Positions 36,283-44,451 of a stretch of DNA of 64,000 bases are shown one piece after another. Made by a program: the position numbers and the translations under genes. The stretch lies in the NCBI RefSeq assembly GCF_034350045.1, contig NZ_CP133781.1:1270001-1334000 (forward strand), given 5' to 3'. Each line of letters begins with the position of its first letter. The first letter of the stretch is position 1. The stretch is from Pseudomonas sp. CCI4.2 (GTDB lineage: Bacteria; Pseudomonadota; Gammaproteobacteria; Pseudomonadales; Pseudomonadaceae). The notes below the pieces were generated by a model that did not search any database, was not told the DNA's origin, and was given only the letters and a program-made list of their open reading frames with translations.

Positions 36283-36924
36283 TTACTTGGCAGCGACTGA
36301 GGCGCGCTCTTTAGCGATCAGCTGATCGGCGACTTGAAGCGCCTGCTCAGGACCGCCAGCAGTGCCCAGGTCAAAGCGGTATTTACCATTCACGATCATG
36401 GTCGGTACGCCAGAAATCTCGTACTTCTTCGCCAATTCTTTGTACTGGGCAATTTTGCCCTTCACGGCGAAGGAGTTGTACGTCTCAAGGAATTTAGTTC
36501 TGTCGATGCCTTGGGTAGCCACGAAATCAGCCATGTCATCTGGCTTGTCGAGGCGTTTGTGTTCTTTCTGGATAGCTTCGAACACAGCGGCGTGGACTTT
36601 GCTTTCTACGCCCATGGTGTCAAGGGTAACGAACAATTGACCGTGAGCATCCCACGGGCCACCGAACATCGCAGGGATGCGGATGAAGTGAACATCGGCA
36701 GGCAGTTTTGCAACCCAAGGATTGATGACCGGCTCAAAGGCATAGCAGTGTGGGCAGCCATACCAGAACATCTCGACGACTTCGATCTTGCCGGGTACAG
36801 ACACAGGGACGGCGCTGGTCAGCTCTACATATTGTTTACCGGCTTCAATTGGATCGGCAGCTTGCGCAGACATCCCAAACAGGCTGGCGGCAACGAGAGC
36901 GGCGCCGAGAATCAGATTACGCAT
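36283..36924 (-). CDS. dsbA: Thiol:disulfide oxidoreductase DsbA
   Basis: This 213-residue periplasmic oxidoreductase has a signal peptide ending GMSAQAA, active site CPHC at residues 57-60 in MFWYGCPHC, and a cis-proline loop SGVPTMIV near residue 173. It introduces disulfides into exported proteins and is reoxidised by DsbB (not in this window). The gene follows the terminator of cytochrome c4 at 37020 and is the first gene of a probable operon with the EEP and cyclase genes. Confidence 0.96.
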   Translation of the reverse strand: MRNLILGAALVAASLFGMSAQAADPIEAGKQYVELTSAVPVSVPGKIEVVEMFWYGCPHCYAFEPVINPWVAKLPADVHFIRIPAMFGGPWDAHGQLFVTLDTMGVESKVHAAVFEAIQKEHKRLDKPDDMADFVATQGIDRTKFLETYNSFAVKGKIAQYKELAKKYEISGVPTMIVNGKYRFDLGTAGGPEQALQVADQLIAKERASVAAK

Positions 36925-37019
36925 GCTTTACTCCTGGGCATTTTAGGTCGCCTTAACGCGACCTGTGTTGGACTGGGTCGGCGGGCTTGAGTTCGCTAGT
37001 GTAACGCTGGCGGGTGTGA

Positions 37020-37045
37020 AAAAGGGCAGCCGAAGCTGCCCTTTT
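37020..37045 (-). terminator. Intrinsic terminator between cytochrome c4 and dsbA
   Basis: AAAAGGGCAGC (37020-37030) and GCTGCCCTTTT (37035-37045) form an 11-bp stem with loop CGAA. T-runs at both ends let it work in both directions, and it closes the cytochrome c4 gene. Confidence 0.88.
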
Positions 37046-37121
37046 GAATGCGCGTCCCTGCATAAAAGCCTGGAAATCGCTGCGAAAAATGAAAATCTAT
37101 CGCAAAACGATCAGATCTCTA

Positions 37122-37736
37122 TCAATGCAGACCTTCGATGTAAGCCGACAATGCTGCAATGTCCTTGTTACTGAGCTTCGAGGCCACGCTACGCATCACC
37201 ATTGTGTCGCCATCGTTGGTACGATCGCCTTCACGGAAGTTTGTCAGTTGTTTTGTCACGTAAGCAGCATGCTGGCCACCCAGATGCGGGAAGCCGGCGG
37301 CAGGGTTGCCCACGCCATTTGGCGAGTGACAACCGGTGCAGGCAGGCATGCCCTGGTCCAGTTTGCCACCACGAAACAAGGCTTCACCTGCGGCGACCAG
37401 CTTCGGATCAGCAGCGCCGACGCTGCCTTTCTGACTGGAAAAGTAAGCCGCGATATCTGCCAGGTCCTGGTCCTGCAGGTTGGTCAACAGACCGGTCATC
37501 TCCAGGACCGTTCGCTTACCATCCTTGATGTCATGCAACTGTTTGATCAGGTAACGATTCCCCTGACCCGCCAATTTTGGAAAATTAGGCGCCATGCTAT
37601 TGCCATCTGGACCATGACAAGCGCCACACACAGCAGCTTTTGCCTGACCTGCAGCGGCATCGCCTACTACAGCAGCAGCGTGGGCAATACCGGAGATGCC
37701 CAGGGTCAACACCAGACTCGCGAGTAATTTGTTCAT
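37122..37736 (-). CDS. cc4: Dihaem cytochrome c4
   Basis: This 204-residue periplasmic dihaem cytochrome has a signal peptide MNKLLASLVLTLGISGIAHA. The first haem site is CGACH (37-41) with likely Met ligand in the GNSMAPN segment; the second is CTGCH (133-137) with a later Met. Internal duplication of two c-type domains is clear. Cytochrome c4 passes electrons from the bc1 complex to terminal oxidases (cbb3 in particular). A cytochrome c5-like gene lies upstream, as in other pseudomonads, but is broken here. Confidence 0.95.
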   Translation of the reverse strand: MNKLLASLVLTLGISGIAHAAAVVGDAAAGQAKAAVCGACHGPDGNSMAPNFPKLAGQGNRYLIKQLHDIKDGKRTVLEMTGLLTNLQDQDLADIAAYFSSQKGSVGAADPKLVAAGEALFRGGKLDQGMPACTGCHSPNGVGNPAAGFPHLGGQHAAYVTKQLTNFREGDRTNDGDTMVMRSVASKLSNKDIAALSAYIEGLH

Positions 37737-37785
37737 CAGCTAATCCAACTACGGCTAAGGGTGAGAAAGTTATGTACCGGGGATA

Positions 37786-38089
37786 CTCGCTCATCCATGG
37801 GATGATTTACGCGGTAATCCTCGCTACTGCAGTCCATGCACAATCCACGCGGCGGCATTGCCTTGAAACCCTGGGTCACGTACTGCACCAGCGCCTCCAC
37901 ACCTTGCGACAGTCTAGGCGCCCAAGCTGTCTGACCACCGGGTTTCGGCGCCATTGGCAACTGGCCGACGGACAGGCCACACAAGCACGGTTGTACACGG
38001 CTTCTGGATCCTGTGTAGCCTGAGCACTGAAGAACGGCAAAAAGGAACCGGTAGCCAACGGCCATTTCTTCAGAAAACGACTTTTTCAG
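37786..38089 (-). pseudogene. Cytochrome c5-like gene, frameshifted (broken CXXCH)
   Basis: One minus-strand frame reads [21 protein letters not shown] and then PSASC. The next frame, from the same point, continues [19 protein letters not shown] and then VTQGFKAMPPRGLCMDCSSEDY. Together they make a typical small Pseudomonas monohaem cytochrome c5. The switch falls on the haem histidine codon: the sequence reads TGTCCGTCGGCC where TGTCACGTC would keep CVACH, i.e. one base is missing near 37970-37971. Two further frame changes are suggested, in the signal peptide (a start is missing in the correct frame) and near the C-terminus, where IIPWMSE continues in a third frame. I infer a pseudogene; sequencing error at several sites is the alternative. 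Confidence 0.75.
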
Positions 38090-38262
38090 GGCTGGGAACG
38101 TGCTGCGTTCTATGCGCAATTCACTTAATCGTCCCCGTGAACTTCATCCTACGGTGGGACAAAGCGCACACAAAATCTGCGGCATTATATACTGGCGCTA
38201 CTGAAACGGAAACGACACTGCTTGCCGCGCCTCTGCCGGCACCCGCCCTAATCGGAAATCTC

Positions 38263-38904
38263 ATGCAACTCAAGAACCCCATCCTCGGTCTGTGCCAACA
38301 GGCTACCTTCATGCTCAGCGCCGCTAAAGTTGATCAATGCCCCGACGACGAAGGCTTTGAAGTGGCGTTCGCCGGGCGTTCCAACGCCGGCAAGTCGAGC
38401 GCATTGAACACCCTTACCCACGCCAGCCTGGCCCGTACTTCCAAGACGCCGGGGCGAACTCAACTGTTGAACTTCTTCAATCTGGATGAAGAGCGTCGGC
38501 TGGTCGATCTGCCAGGTTATGGCTACGCGAAGGTGCCCATCCCACTGAAACTGCACTGGCAGCGCCACTTGGAAGCGTACCTGGGCAGCAGGGAAAGCTT
38601 GAAAGGCCTTATTTTGATGATGGATATCCGTCACCCCATGACGGATTTCGACCTGCTGATGCTTGATTGGTCTATCGCCAGCCACATGCCCATGCATATT
38701 TTGCTGACCAAAGCCGACAAATTGACCTATGGCGCGGCGAAAAACACCCTGCTGAAGATTCAGGCAGAAATTCGCAAAGGCTGGGGCGAGGCGGTGAGTA
38801 TTTCGCTGTTTTCAGCACCAAAACGCTTGGGCCTGGAAGAGGCCTACACTGTCTTGGCAGGCTGGATGGAGCTGGCGGACAAGGGCTCCGAGCCAGAAGC
38901 ATAA
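38263..38904 (+). CDS. engB: Ribosome biogenesis GTPase EngB (YihA/YsxC)
   Basis: This 213-residue GTPase has G1 GRSNAGKSS (38-46), G3 DLPGYG (82-87) and G4 TKAD (in ILLTKADKL), with the family [10 protein letters not shown] switch I. It helps 50S ribosome assembly and is usually essential. The ATG at 38263 matches the normal N-terminus ([21 protein letters not shown]); the open frame extends about 100 codons upstream but that part is antisense to the cytochrome c5 remnant and has no protein features. Confidence 0.95.
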   Translation: MQLKNPILGLCQQATFMLSAAKVDQCPDDEGFEVAFAGRSNAGKSSALNTLTHASLARTSKTPGRTQLLNFFNLDEERRLVDLPGYGYAKVPIPLKLHWQRHLEAYLGSRESLKGLILMMDIRHPMTDFDLLMLDWSIASHMPMHILLTKADKLTYGAAKNTLLKIQAEIRKGWGEAVSISLFSAPKRLGLEEAYTVLAGWMELADKGSEPEA

Positions 38905-38916
38905 GAAATAGCAGGC

Positions 38917-38961
38917 AAAAAAAACCCCGGACTTCTATGGGGAGGAGGAAGTTCCGGGGTT
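38917..38961 (-). terminator. Hairpin with T-run on the minus strand, between engB and polA
   Basis: AACCCCGGACTTC (38923-38935) pairs with GAAGTTCCGGGGTT (38948-38961) with one bulge. Eight A residues lead into it on the plus strand, so it reads as an intrinsic terminator for minus-strand transcripts arriving from polA. On the plus strand it could also slow transcription leaving engB. Confidence 0.7.
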
Positions 38962-39039
38962 CAAGTTCCAGACCTTTAGGGCGGGGTCTAGATATCTGCC
39001 AACACTTAACACAACATTAGGAGCATCGAAGGGCTTCAC

Positions 39040-39179
39040 CAGCCATTCCCAATCTCTGAGTGGCAATTCACTGGTTTAGTTCCTGAGGCGATAAAGCTGT
39101 TCGCGATAAAGGCGATTCCTTTAAAGCATAAGCCCCTGATGAGTGTTTAAGGCTGCGACGTTAAGCCGCAGCCTTTTTT
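39040..39179 (+). ncRNA. Candidate ErsA/Spot 42-locus small RNA
   Basis: The 282-bp engB-polA gap carries no open frame but has a separate strong plus-strand terminator at 39151-39179. In enterobacteria this gap encodes Spot 42, and in P. aeruginosa the AlgU-dependent sRNA ErsA lies between engB and polA. A TCTGA at 39055-39059 could be the -10 box, but its -35 match (GGGCTT, spacing 18) is poor, so the 5' end is a guess. I call the locus by position and terminator, not by sequence identity. Confidence 0.5.
39151..39179 (+). terminator. Intrinsic terminator of the engB-polA intergenic RNA
   Basis: GGCTGCG (39151-39157) pairs with CGCAGCC (39167-39173), followed by six T residues. It lies 8 bp from the polA stop on the opposite strand. 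Confidence 0.88.
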
Positions 39180-39186
39180 GACTCTT

Positions 39187-41949
39187 TTAGTGCGCTTCGT
39201 CCCAATTGTTGCCCACGCCGACCTCAACAAGCAGCGGTACATCCAATGTCGCTGCGCCGCTCATGTAAGGCCGAATCTGTTCGTTCACGTGTTCGACCAG
39301 ATCTTCGCGCACCTCCAGCACCAATTCATCGTGTACCTGCAAGATAACTCGCGCATCAATCCCGGACTCTGTCAGCCAGCCGTCCACCGCAATCATGGCT
39401 TTTTTGATGATATCGGCGGCGGTGCCTTGCATGGGCGCATTGATCGCGGTCCGTTCAGCACCCTTGCGTAGCGATTGATTCTTGGCATTGATGTCCGGCA
39501 AATACAGGCGACGACCGAAGATGGTTTCGACAAAGCCCTGCTCAGCAGCCTGCGCCCGGGTGCGCTCCATGTAGTCGAGCACGCCGGGATAGCGGGCGAA
39601 ATAACGATCGATATAAGCCTGGGACTCTTTACGGTCCACGCCGATCTGCTTAGCCAGACCAAAAGCGCTCATGCCGTAGATCAAACCGAAGTTGATGGCC
39701 TTGGCCTTGCGACGCATGTCGATGCTGACGCTTTCCAATTCGACGCCAAATACCTCGGACGCCGTCGCGCGATGCACATCCAGGTCGTTGCGGAAGGCGT
39801 GCAGCAAGCCTTCATCCTTGGCTAGATGGGCCATGATCCGCAGTTCGATCTGGGAGTAATCCGCCGCCAACAGCTTGTAGCCTTTGGGCGCGATGAACGC
39901 CTGACGAATCCGACGCCCTTCGGCACTACGAATCGGAATGTTCTGCAGGTTAGGATCACTGGAAGACAACCGACCGGTCGCTGCCACGGCCTGGTGATAC
40001 GAGGTGTGAATCCGCCCGGTGCGCGGGTTGATCTGCTCGGGCAAGCGGTCGGTGTAGGTGCTTTTCAGCTTGCTCATCGAGCGGTATTGCATCAGCACTT
40101 TAGGCAGCGGGAAATCCAACTCAGCCAATTCGGCCAACACCGCCTCGGCAGTAGACGCTTGGCCCTTGGCGGTTTTACTCAGCACCGGCAGACCGAGCTT
40201 TTCGTATAGAATCACCCCGAGCTGCTTGGGCGAACCCAGGTTGAATTCCTCACCCGCGATCGCAAACGCTTCGCGCTCCAACGCCGTCATCTTGTCGCCC
40301 AACTCGACGCTCTGAATACCCAGTAACTTGGCATCGACCAAAGCGCCCTGGCGTTCGATTCGCGCCAGCACCGGCACCAGCGGCATCTCGATATCAGTCA
40401 AGACGGGCGCCAGACTTGGCGTCACAGCCAGTCGCGCCATCAACGCATGGTGCAGACGCAGGGTCACGTCGGCGTCTTCGGCCGCAAACTGCGCAGCCTG
40501 CTCCAACGCGATCTGGTCAAAGCTCAGTTGCTTTACACCCTTGCCGGCGATGTCCTGCAGGCTGGTGTTGGTGTGATTCAGGTACTTGAGGGCGAGGTTG
40601 TCTTTGTCGTGGCGAGTCGCGATTGAATCCAGCACGTAGGATTCAAGCATGGTATCGAACGCCAGGCCACGAACGGTGATGCCTTGGCTCTGTTCGCCAT
40701 CAATCGCGCAGTTGGCAAGTATGTTGATATCAAATTTGGCGTGCTGACCGACTTTTATTTTGCTCGCGTCCTCAAGCAACGGCTGAAGCTTACGCAGCAC
40801 CATGTCCCGGTCCAACTGCTGCGGCACGCCCATATAGGAGTGAGTCAGCGGCACATAGGCGGCCTCGTTGACCTTGACCGCAAAGGAAATGCCGACCAGT
40901 TGCGCCCGCTGGGCATCGAGCCCGTTGCTTTGAGTCACGAACGCAAACAGCTTGGCGTCGTTCAGCTTTTTCAGCCAGGCGTCTAACTGATCCTCTTCGA
41001 GGATGGTCTCGTAATGCGTTTCGGCGAGTACCGGCTCGTCGGCAATCACAATCTCTTCACCGGCGCGCTTGGCGTCGCGCTGCAACTCTTCGATCCAGCT
41101 TTTGAATTCCAGCTCGGTGTACAACTCGACCAACTTGTCGCGGTCCGGCTCACTGCAATGCAACGCGTCCAACTCGATATCCAACGGCACATCGATCTTG
41201 ATCGTCGCCAGCTCGTAGGACAGGAACGCCATGTTCTTGTGCTCTTCGAGCTTGATCGCCAGGGTTTTCGCCCCGCGAATGGGCAGCGCCGCTACCTTTT
41301 CCAGGTTCGCATAAACTTCGACCAGCCCGCCGCCAATACCCACCAGCAGGCCCACTGCAGTTTTTTCGCCCACGCCGGGCACGCCGGGAATGTTGTCGAC
41401 TTTATCGCCCATCAACGCGAGGTAATCGATGATGTGTTCAGGACCGACGCCGAACTTCTCCTTCACGCCAGCGATATCCAGCACGCTTCCGGTCATCGTG
41501 TTGACCAAGGTAATGTGCCCATCGACCAGCTGCGCCATGTCCTTGTCGCCGGTAGAAATGATCACCGGGCGGTCAGCGGCCGCGCTGCTGCGGGCCAATG
41601 TACCGATGACGTCATCAGCCTCGACGTTTTCAACACACAGCAGTGGATAACCCAGACCCTTCACGCAGGCGTGGAGCAGATCAACCTGCACACGAAGATC
41701 GTCCGGCATGCTCGGACGATTGGCTTTGTATTCAGCGTAGAGAGCGTCGCGAAACGTGCCGCCTTTGGCATCGAAAACCACAGCAAACGGGCTGTCCGGG
41801 TATTGCCGACGCAGGCTTTTGAGCATATTAAGCACGCCTTTCACGGCCCCGGTAGGCAACCCCTTGGAGGTGGCGAGCGGAGGCAGCGCGTGAAAAGCGC
41901 GATAAAGATAAGAAGAACCGTCCACCAGGACGAGGGGGGCTTGGCTCAT
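39187..41949 (-). CDS. polA: DNA polymerase I, with altered proofreading motif
   Basis: This 920-residue enzyme has an N-terminal 5'-nuclease (residues 1-300), a 3'-5' exonuclease-like domain (about 320-520) and a C-terminal polymerase. Polymerase motifs are intact: DYSQIELR (motif A), RRKAKAINFGLIYG (O helix) and VHDELVLEV (motif C). In the exonuclease domain the ExoI motif, DTETD in E. coli (Asp355/Glu357), reads VTQSN (Val338, Gln340). The ExoIII tyrosine is Phe488, while Asp of ExoII (HAKFD) and ExoIII (Asp492) remain. Loss of both ExoI acids should remove two-metal proofreading. The ATG at 41949 (MSQAPLVLVDGSS) is chosen over an upstream TTG. Confidence 0.95.
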   Translation of the reverse strand: MSQAPLVLVDGSSYLYRAFHALPPLATSKGLPTGAVKGVLNMLKSLRRQYPDSPFAVVFDAKGGTFRDALYAEYKANRPSMPDDLRVQVDLLHACVKGLGYPLLCVENVEADDVIGTLARSSAAADRPVIISTGDKDMAQLVDGHITLVNTMTGSVLDIAGVKEKFGVGPEHIIDYLALMGDKVDNIPGVPGVGEKTAVGLLVGIGGGLVEVYANLEKVAALPIRGAKTLAIKLEEHKNMAFLSYELATIKIDVPLDIELDALHCSEPDRDKLVELYTELEFKSWIEELQRDAKRAGEEIVIADEPVLAETHYETILEEDQLDAWLKKLNDAKLFAFVTQSNGLDAQRAQLVGISFAVKVNEAAYVPLTHSYMGVPQQLDRDMVLRKLQPLLEDASKIKVGQHAKFDINILANCAIDGEQSQGITVRGLAFDTMLESYVLDSIATRHDKDNLALKYLNHTNTSLQDIAGKGVKQLSFDQIALEQAAQFAAEDADVTLRLHHALMARLAVTPSLAPVLTDIEMPLVPVLARIERQGALVDAKLLGIQSVELGDKMTALEREAFAIAGEEFNLGSPKQLGVILYEKLGLPVLSKTAKGQASTAEAVLAELAELDFPLPKVLMQYRSMSKLKSTYTDRLPEQINPRTGRIHTSYHQAVAATGRLSSSDPNLQNIPIRSAEGRRIRQAFIAPKGYKLLAADYSQIELRIMAHLAKDEGLLHAFRNDLDVHRATASEVFGVELESVSIDMRRKAKAINFGLIYGMSAFGLAKQIGVDRKESQAYIDRYFARYPGVLDYMERTRAQAAEQGFVETIFGRRLYLPDINAKNQSLRKGAERTAINAPMQGTAADIIKKAMIAVDGWLTESGIDARVILQVHDELVLEVREDLVEHVNEQIRPYMSGAATLDVPLLVEVGVGNNWDEAH

Positions 41950-42023
41950 GAGCAGGATCAACCTTTTCGACGGGGTCGGCGCTAGAATGCGAGGACCGTT
42001 GACGACAAAGGGACAAGGTTATC

Positions 42024-42311
42024 ATGCGAACAACAAATCGCCTGTTGCTGGCCAGCCTGTTGCTACTCTGTCCGCTCGCGGCTATGGCGCAAGACGAAGC
42101 GCCGTCGGCGGAGCCGGACATCACCATTCACACTGAAGGCGACAAAGTCATTCAGGAGTACCGACAAAATGGCTTCCTTTATGCAATCAAGATCACACCG
42201 GCACACGGTAAACCGTATTTCTTAGTCCGCGCCGATGGCACAGACGCCAATTTCATTCGTTCGGATCAACCGGACATGCTGATTCCCTCATGGGTAATTT
42301 TCAGCTGGTAA
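42024..42311 (+). CDS. DUF2782 periplasmic protein
   Basis: This 95-residue protein has a signal peptide ending AAMAQ and the DUF2782 pattern ITIHTEGDKVIQEYRQNG, LYAIKITPAHGKPYFLVRAD and a conserved Trp-rich C-terminus PSWVIFSW. The function is unknown. It is divergent from polA and lies 37 bp before thrB, as in other pseudomonads. Confidence 0.87.
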   Translation: MRTTNRLLLASLLLLCPLAAMAQDEAPSAEPDITIHTEGDKVIQEYRQNGFLYAIKITPAHGKPYFLVRADGTDANFIRSDQPDMLIPSWVIFSW

Positions 42312-42348
42312 CGCCCTACATCCACCTTATTTGCTGGCAGTCTTGACC

Positions 42349-43299
42349 ATGTCCGTGTTTACCCCCCTGGCTCGGCCCGAGCTGGAAACCTTTCTTGCCC
42401 CTTACGGGCTCGGCCGTTTGCGTGATTTTCAGGGCATTGCCGCTGGCAGCGAAAACAGCAATTTCTTCATCAGCCTGGAACAGGGCGAATTCGTTTTGAC
42501 CTTGGTCGAACGTGGCCCGATTCAGGATTTGCCGTTTTTCATCGAGCTGCTCGATGTGCTGCACGACGCCAACCTGCCAGTGCCTTACGCACTGCGCACT
42601 ACCGACGGCAGCGCCTTGCGCGAGTTGGCGGGCAAACCGGCGCTGCTGCAACCTCGGCTGCCGGGCAAGCACATCAAAGAGCCGAACACCCAGCATTGCG
42701 TGCAGATTGGCGAATTGCTCGGGCATCTGCACGTAGCCACCCGTGAACGTGTGCTGGAACGCAAAACGGACCGTGGGCTGGATTGGATGCTGGCCGAGGG
42801 CGCGAACTTTTTGTCGCACCTGGACGAAACCCAACGTGGGCTTTTGCAATCGGCGCTGGAAGAGATCGAGCGTTTCAAGCCACGGATCTTGGCATTGCCA
42901 CGCGCCAACCTGCACGCCGACCTGTTTCGCGACAACGTGCTGTTCGAAGGCACACACCTGACCGGGCTGATTGATTTCTACAACGCCTGCTCAGGTCCGA
43001 TGCTTTATGACTTGGCAATTGCGCTGAACGATTGGTGCTCACTCGACAACGGCCAAATCGACGGCCTCCGCGCCCGCGCCATGCTCGGCGCCTACGCCGG
43101 GTTACGTCCATTTACCGCCGGCGAAGCCCAATTGTGGCCGACGATGCTGCGCGTGGCTTGTGTCCGTTTCTGGCTGTCCCGCTTGATCGCCGCCGAATCG
43201 TTTGCCGGGCAAGATGTATTGATCCACGACCCGATGGAGTTCCAGCGACGGCTGGCGCAACGTCAGCACGTACAGACCGCGCTGCCGTTTGCGCTATAA
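42349..43299 (+). CDS. thrB: Homoserine kinase ThrB (APH-like family)
   Basis: This 316-residue kinase of the aminoglycoside-phosphotransferase fold is the non-GHMP type of homoserine kinase used by Pseudomonas. Landmarks are GSENSNFFI (nucleotide loop), the catalytic Brenner-type motif NLHADLFRDNVLF and the metal-binding GLIDFYNAC. It phosphorylates L-homoserine in threonine synthesis. The ATG at 42349 gives the usual N-terminus MSVFTPLARPELE. It probably shares a transcript with the DUF2782 gene. Confidence 0.93.
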   Translation: MSVFTPLARPELETFLAPYGLGRLRDFQGIAAGSENSNFFISLEQGEFVLTLVERGPIQDLPFFIELLDVLHDANLPVPYALRTTDGSALRELAGKPALLQPRLPGKHIKEPNTQHCVQIGELLGHLHVATRERVLERKTDRGLDWMLAEGANFLSHLDETQRGLLQSALEEIERFKPRILALPRANLHADLFRDNVLFEGTHLTGLIDFYNACSGPMLYDLAIALNDWCSLDNGQIDGLRARAMLGAYAGLRPFTAGEAQLWPTMLRVACVRFWLSRLIAAESFAGQDVLIHDPMEFQRRLAQRQHVQTALPFAL

Positions 43300-43317
43300 C
43301 AGCTGACCTTCTCCCTA

Positions 43318-43407
43318 CAAAGAATCTATGCACGGCGAAAGTCTTCCCAGTGAATCTTTAGGAAATCTAGGCACGGCACAGATCACGGTGGGACCGAATT
43401 CATTCGG
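43318..43407 (-). repeat. Dispersed intergenic repeat, inverted copy
   Basis: Read on the minus strand, GAATGAATTCGGTCCCACCG then TGATCTGTGCCGTGC matches the block at 16604-16640, and GTGCATAGATTCTTTGTAGG matches the ends of the copies at 16657 and 53148. About 40 bp of extra sequence separate the two blocks in this copy. It fills most of the thrB-znuA gap. Confidence 0.55.
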
Positions 43408-43461
43408 GAAGCAGGCGACGCGGTATGTCTGGATATCCGCATTTGCCGTCTTCCCGGTGAA

Positions 43462-44385
43462 TCACAATGATTCCAGACACCCCGCCAAATCGTTGCCGAG
43501 CTTTTCCATCATCTGCTCATAGCCCTGCGCGGTGGCGGGGGTGTAGCCGCCGAGGCCGTCTAGCTCAGCCAGTTTGACGGGTAACCCTGCCGACAGGGTT
43601 TCTGCCAGACGCGGGCGCAAAGGGGGTTCGCTGAACACACAGGCTTTGCCCACTTGCGTCAGCCTCGCGCGCATGGCCGCGACGTGCTGAGCCCCTGGTT
43701 GTACTTCTTCGGCCACGCTGAGAACACCCGTGTGCTTGATTGCGTAAGCGTCTTCGAAGTAATCGAACCCCTCATGGAAAACAAAGAACGGTTTATTCGC
43801 AACACCGGCCATTCGCGCTTTCAATTGCGTGTCCATGGCATCAAGACGCGCATCAAACGCCTTCAAATTGCTTTGATAACGCTCCGAATGACCCGGGTCT
43901 GCCACGGACAAATCACTCGCCATCCGCGCCGCAATGACTCGCGCATTCACCGAAGACAACCACAAATGAGCATCAAGACTGCCCGGTTGATGATCATGAT
44001 CGTGTTCCGCCGGGTCAGCGGCTTCATGGGATTGGCTGTCCGCCGCGAAATGGCGCAGGTGCAGGCCAGGCAACGTCTGAACGCTAACGGTGGGGAGCTT
44101 GCGATTTTTCAGCACGCGGGGCAGGAAGCTTTCCATGTCCGGACCGATCCAATACAGCAGGTCGACATCGCTCACCCGCCGTACGTCGGACGGGCGCAGT
44201 GCGTAGTTGTGGGGTGATGCGCCAGGCGGCAGCAGCACTTCAGGGGTGCCCATGCCGTCCTGAACAGCCGCAGCGATCAGCTGCAACGGCTTGATACTGG
44301 TCAGTACCCGAACGTCCGAGTGAGCAGAAGAAATCGTCAATACGCAGGCAGATAGAGCAACAACGATGGCAAAAAGACGGGACAC
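43462..44385 (-). CDS. znuA: Zinc ABC transporter substrate-binding protein ZnuA
   Basis: This 307-residue periplasmic zinc-binding protein has a signal peptide ending SSAHS. Ligands of the cluster A-1 fold appear in GASPHNYALRPSD, in LDAHLWLS and in FFVFHEGFDYFE. A short His/Asp loop HEAADPAEHDHDH (about residues 120-132) is typical of zinc-specific members. GTG at 44385 behind GGGTGG is preferred; an in-frame GTG three codons upstream is possible. It is divergent from zur-znuCB across a short region with a Zur-like operator. Confidence 0.93.
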   Translation of the reverse strand: MSRLFAIVVALSACVLTISSAHSDVRVLTSIKPLQLIAAAVQDGMGTPEVLLPPGASPHNYALRPSDVRRVSDVDLLYWIGPDMESFLPRVLKNRKLPTVSVQTLPGLHLRHFAADSQSHEAADPAEHDHDHQPGSLDAHLWLSSVNARVIAARMASDLSVADPGHSERYQSNLKAFDARLDAMDTQLKARMAGVANKPFFVFHEGFDYFEDAYAIKHTGVLSVAEEVQPGAQHVAAMRARLTQVGKACVFSEPPLRPRLAETLSAGLPVKLAELDGLGGYTPATAQGYEQMMEKLGNDLAGCLESL

Positions 44386-44412
44386 GAAGACCACCCAAAG
44401 GGACAGGAACAG

Positions 44413-44425
44413 GTAACATAATAAC
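44413..44425. promoter_or_regulatory. Candidate Zur operator between znuA and zur
   Basis: GTAACATAATAAC resembles the gammaproteobacterial Zur site, a palindrome of GTTAT/ATAAC type with an AT-rich centre. It sits midway between the divergent znuA and zur starts, where zinc-bound Zur could repress both units. Confidence 0.65.
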
Positions 44426-44451
44426 GTCTCTCACAAAAGTCGTCGCCGCCC

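Noticed and set aside
37954..38262. Upstream extension of engB by about 100 codons
   Set aside because: The extra part is antisense to the cytochrome c5 remnant and normal EngB proteins start at MQLKNPIL.
41014..41985. A 323-codon plus-strand open frame
   Set aside because: It is antisense to the 5'-nuclease part of polA and has no protein-like features.
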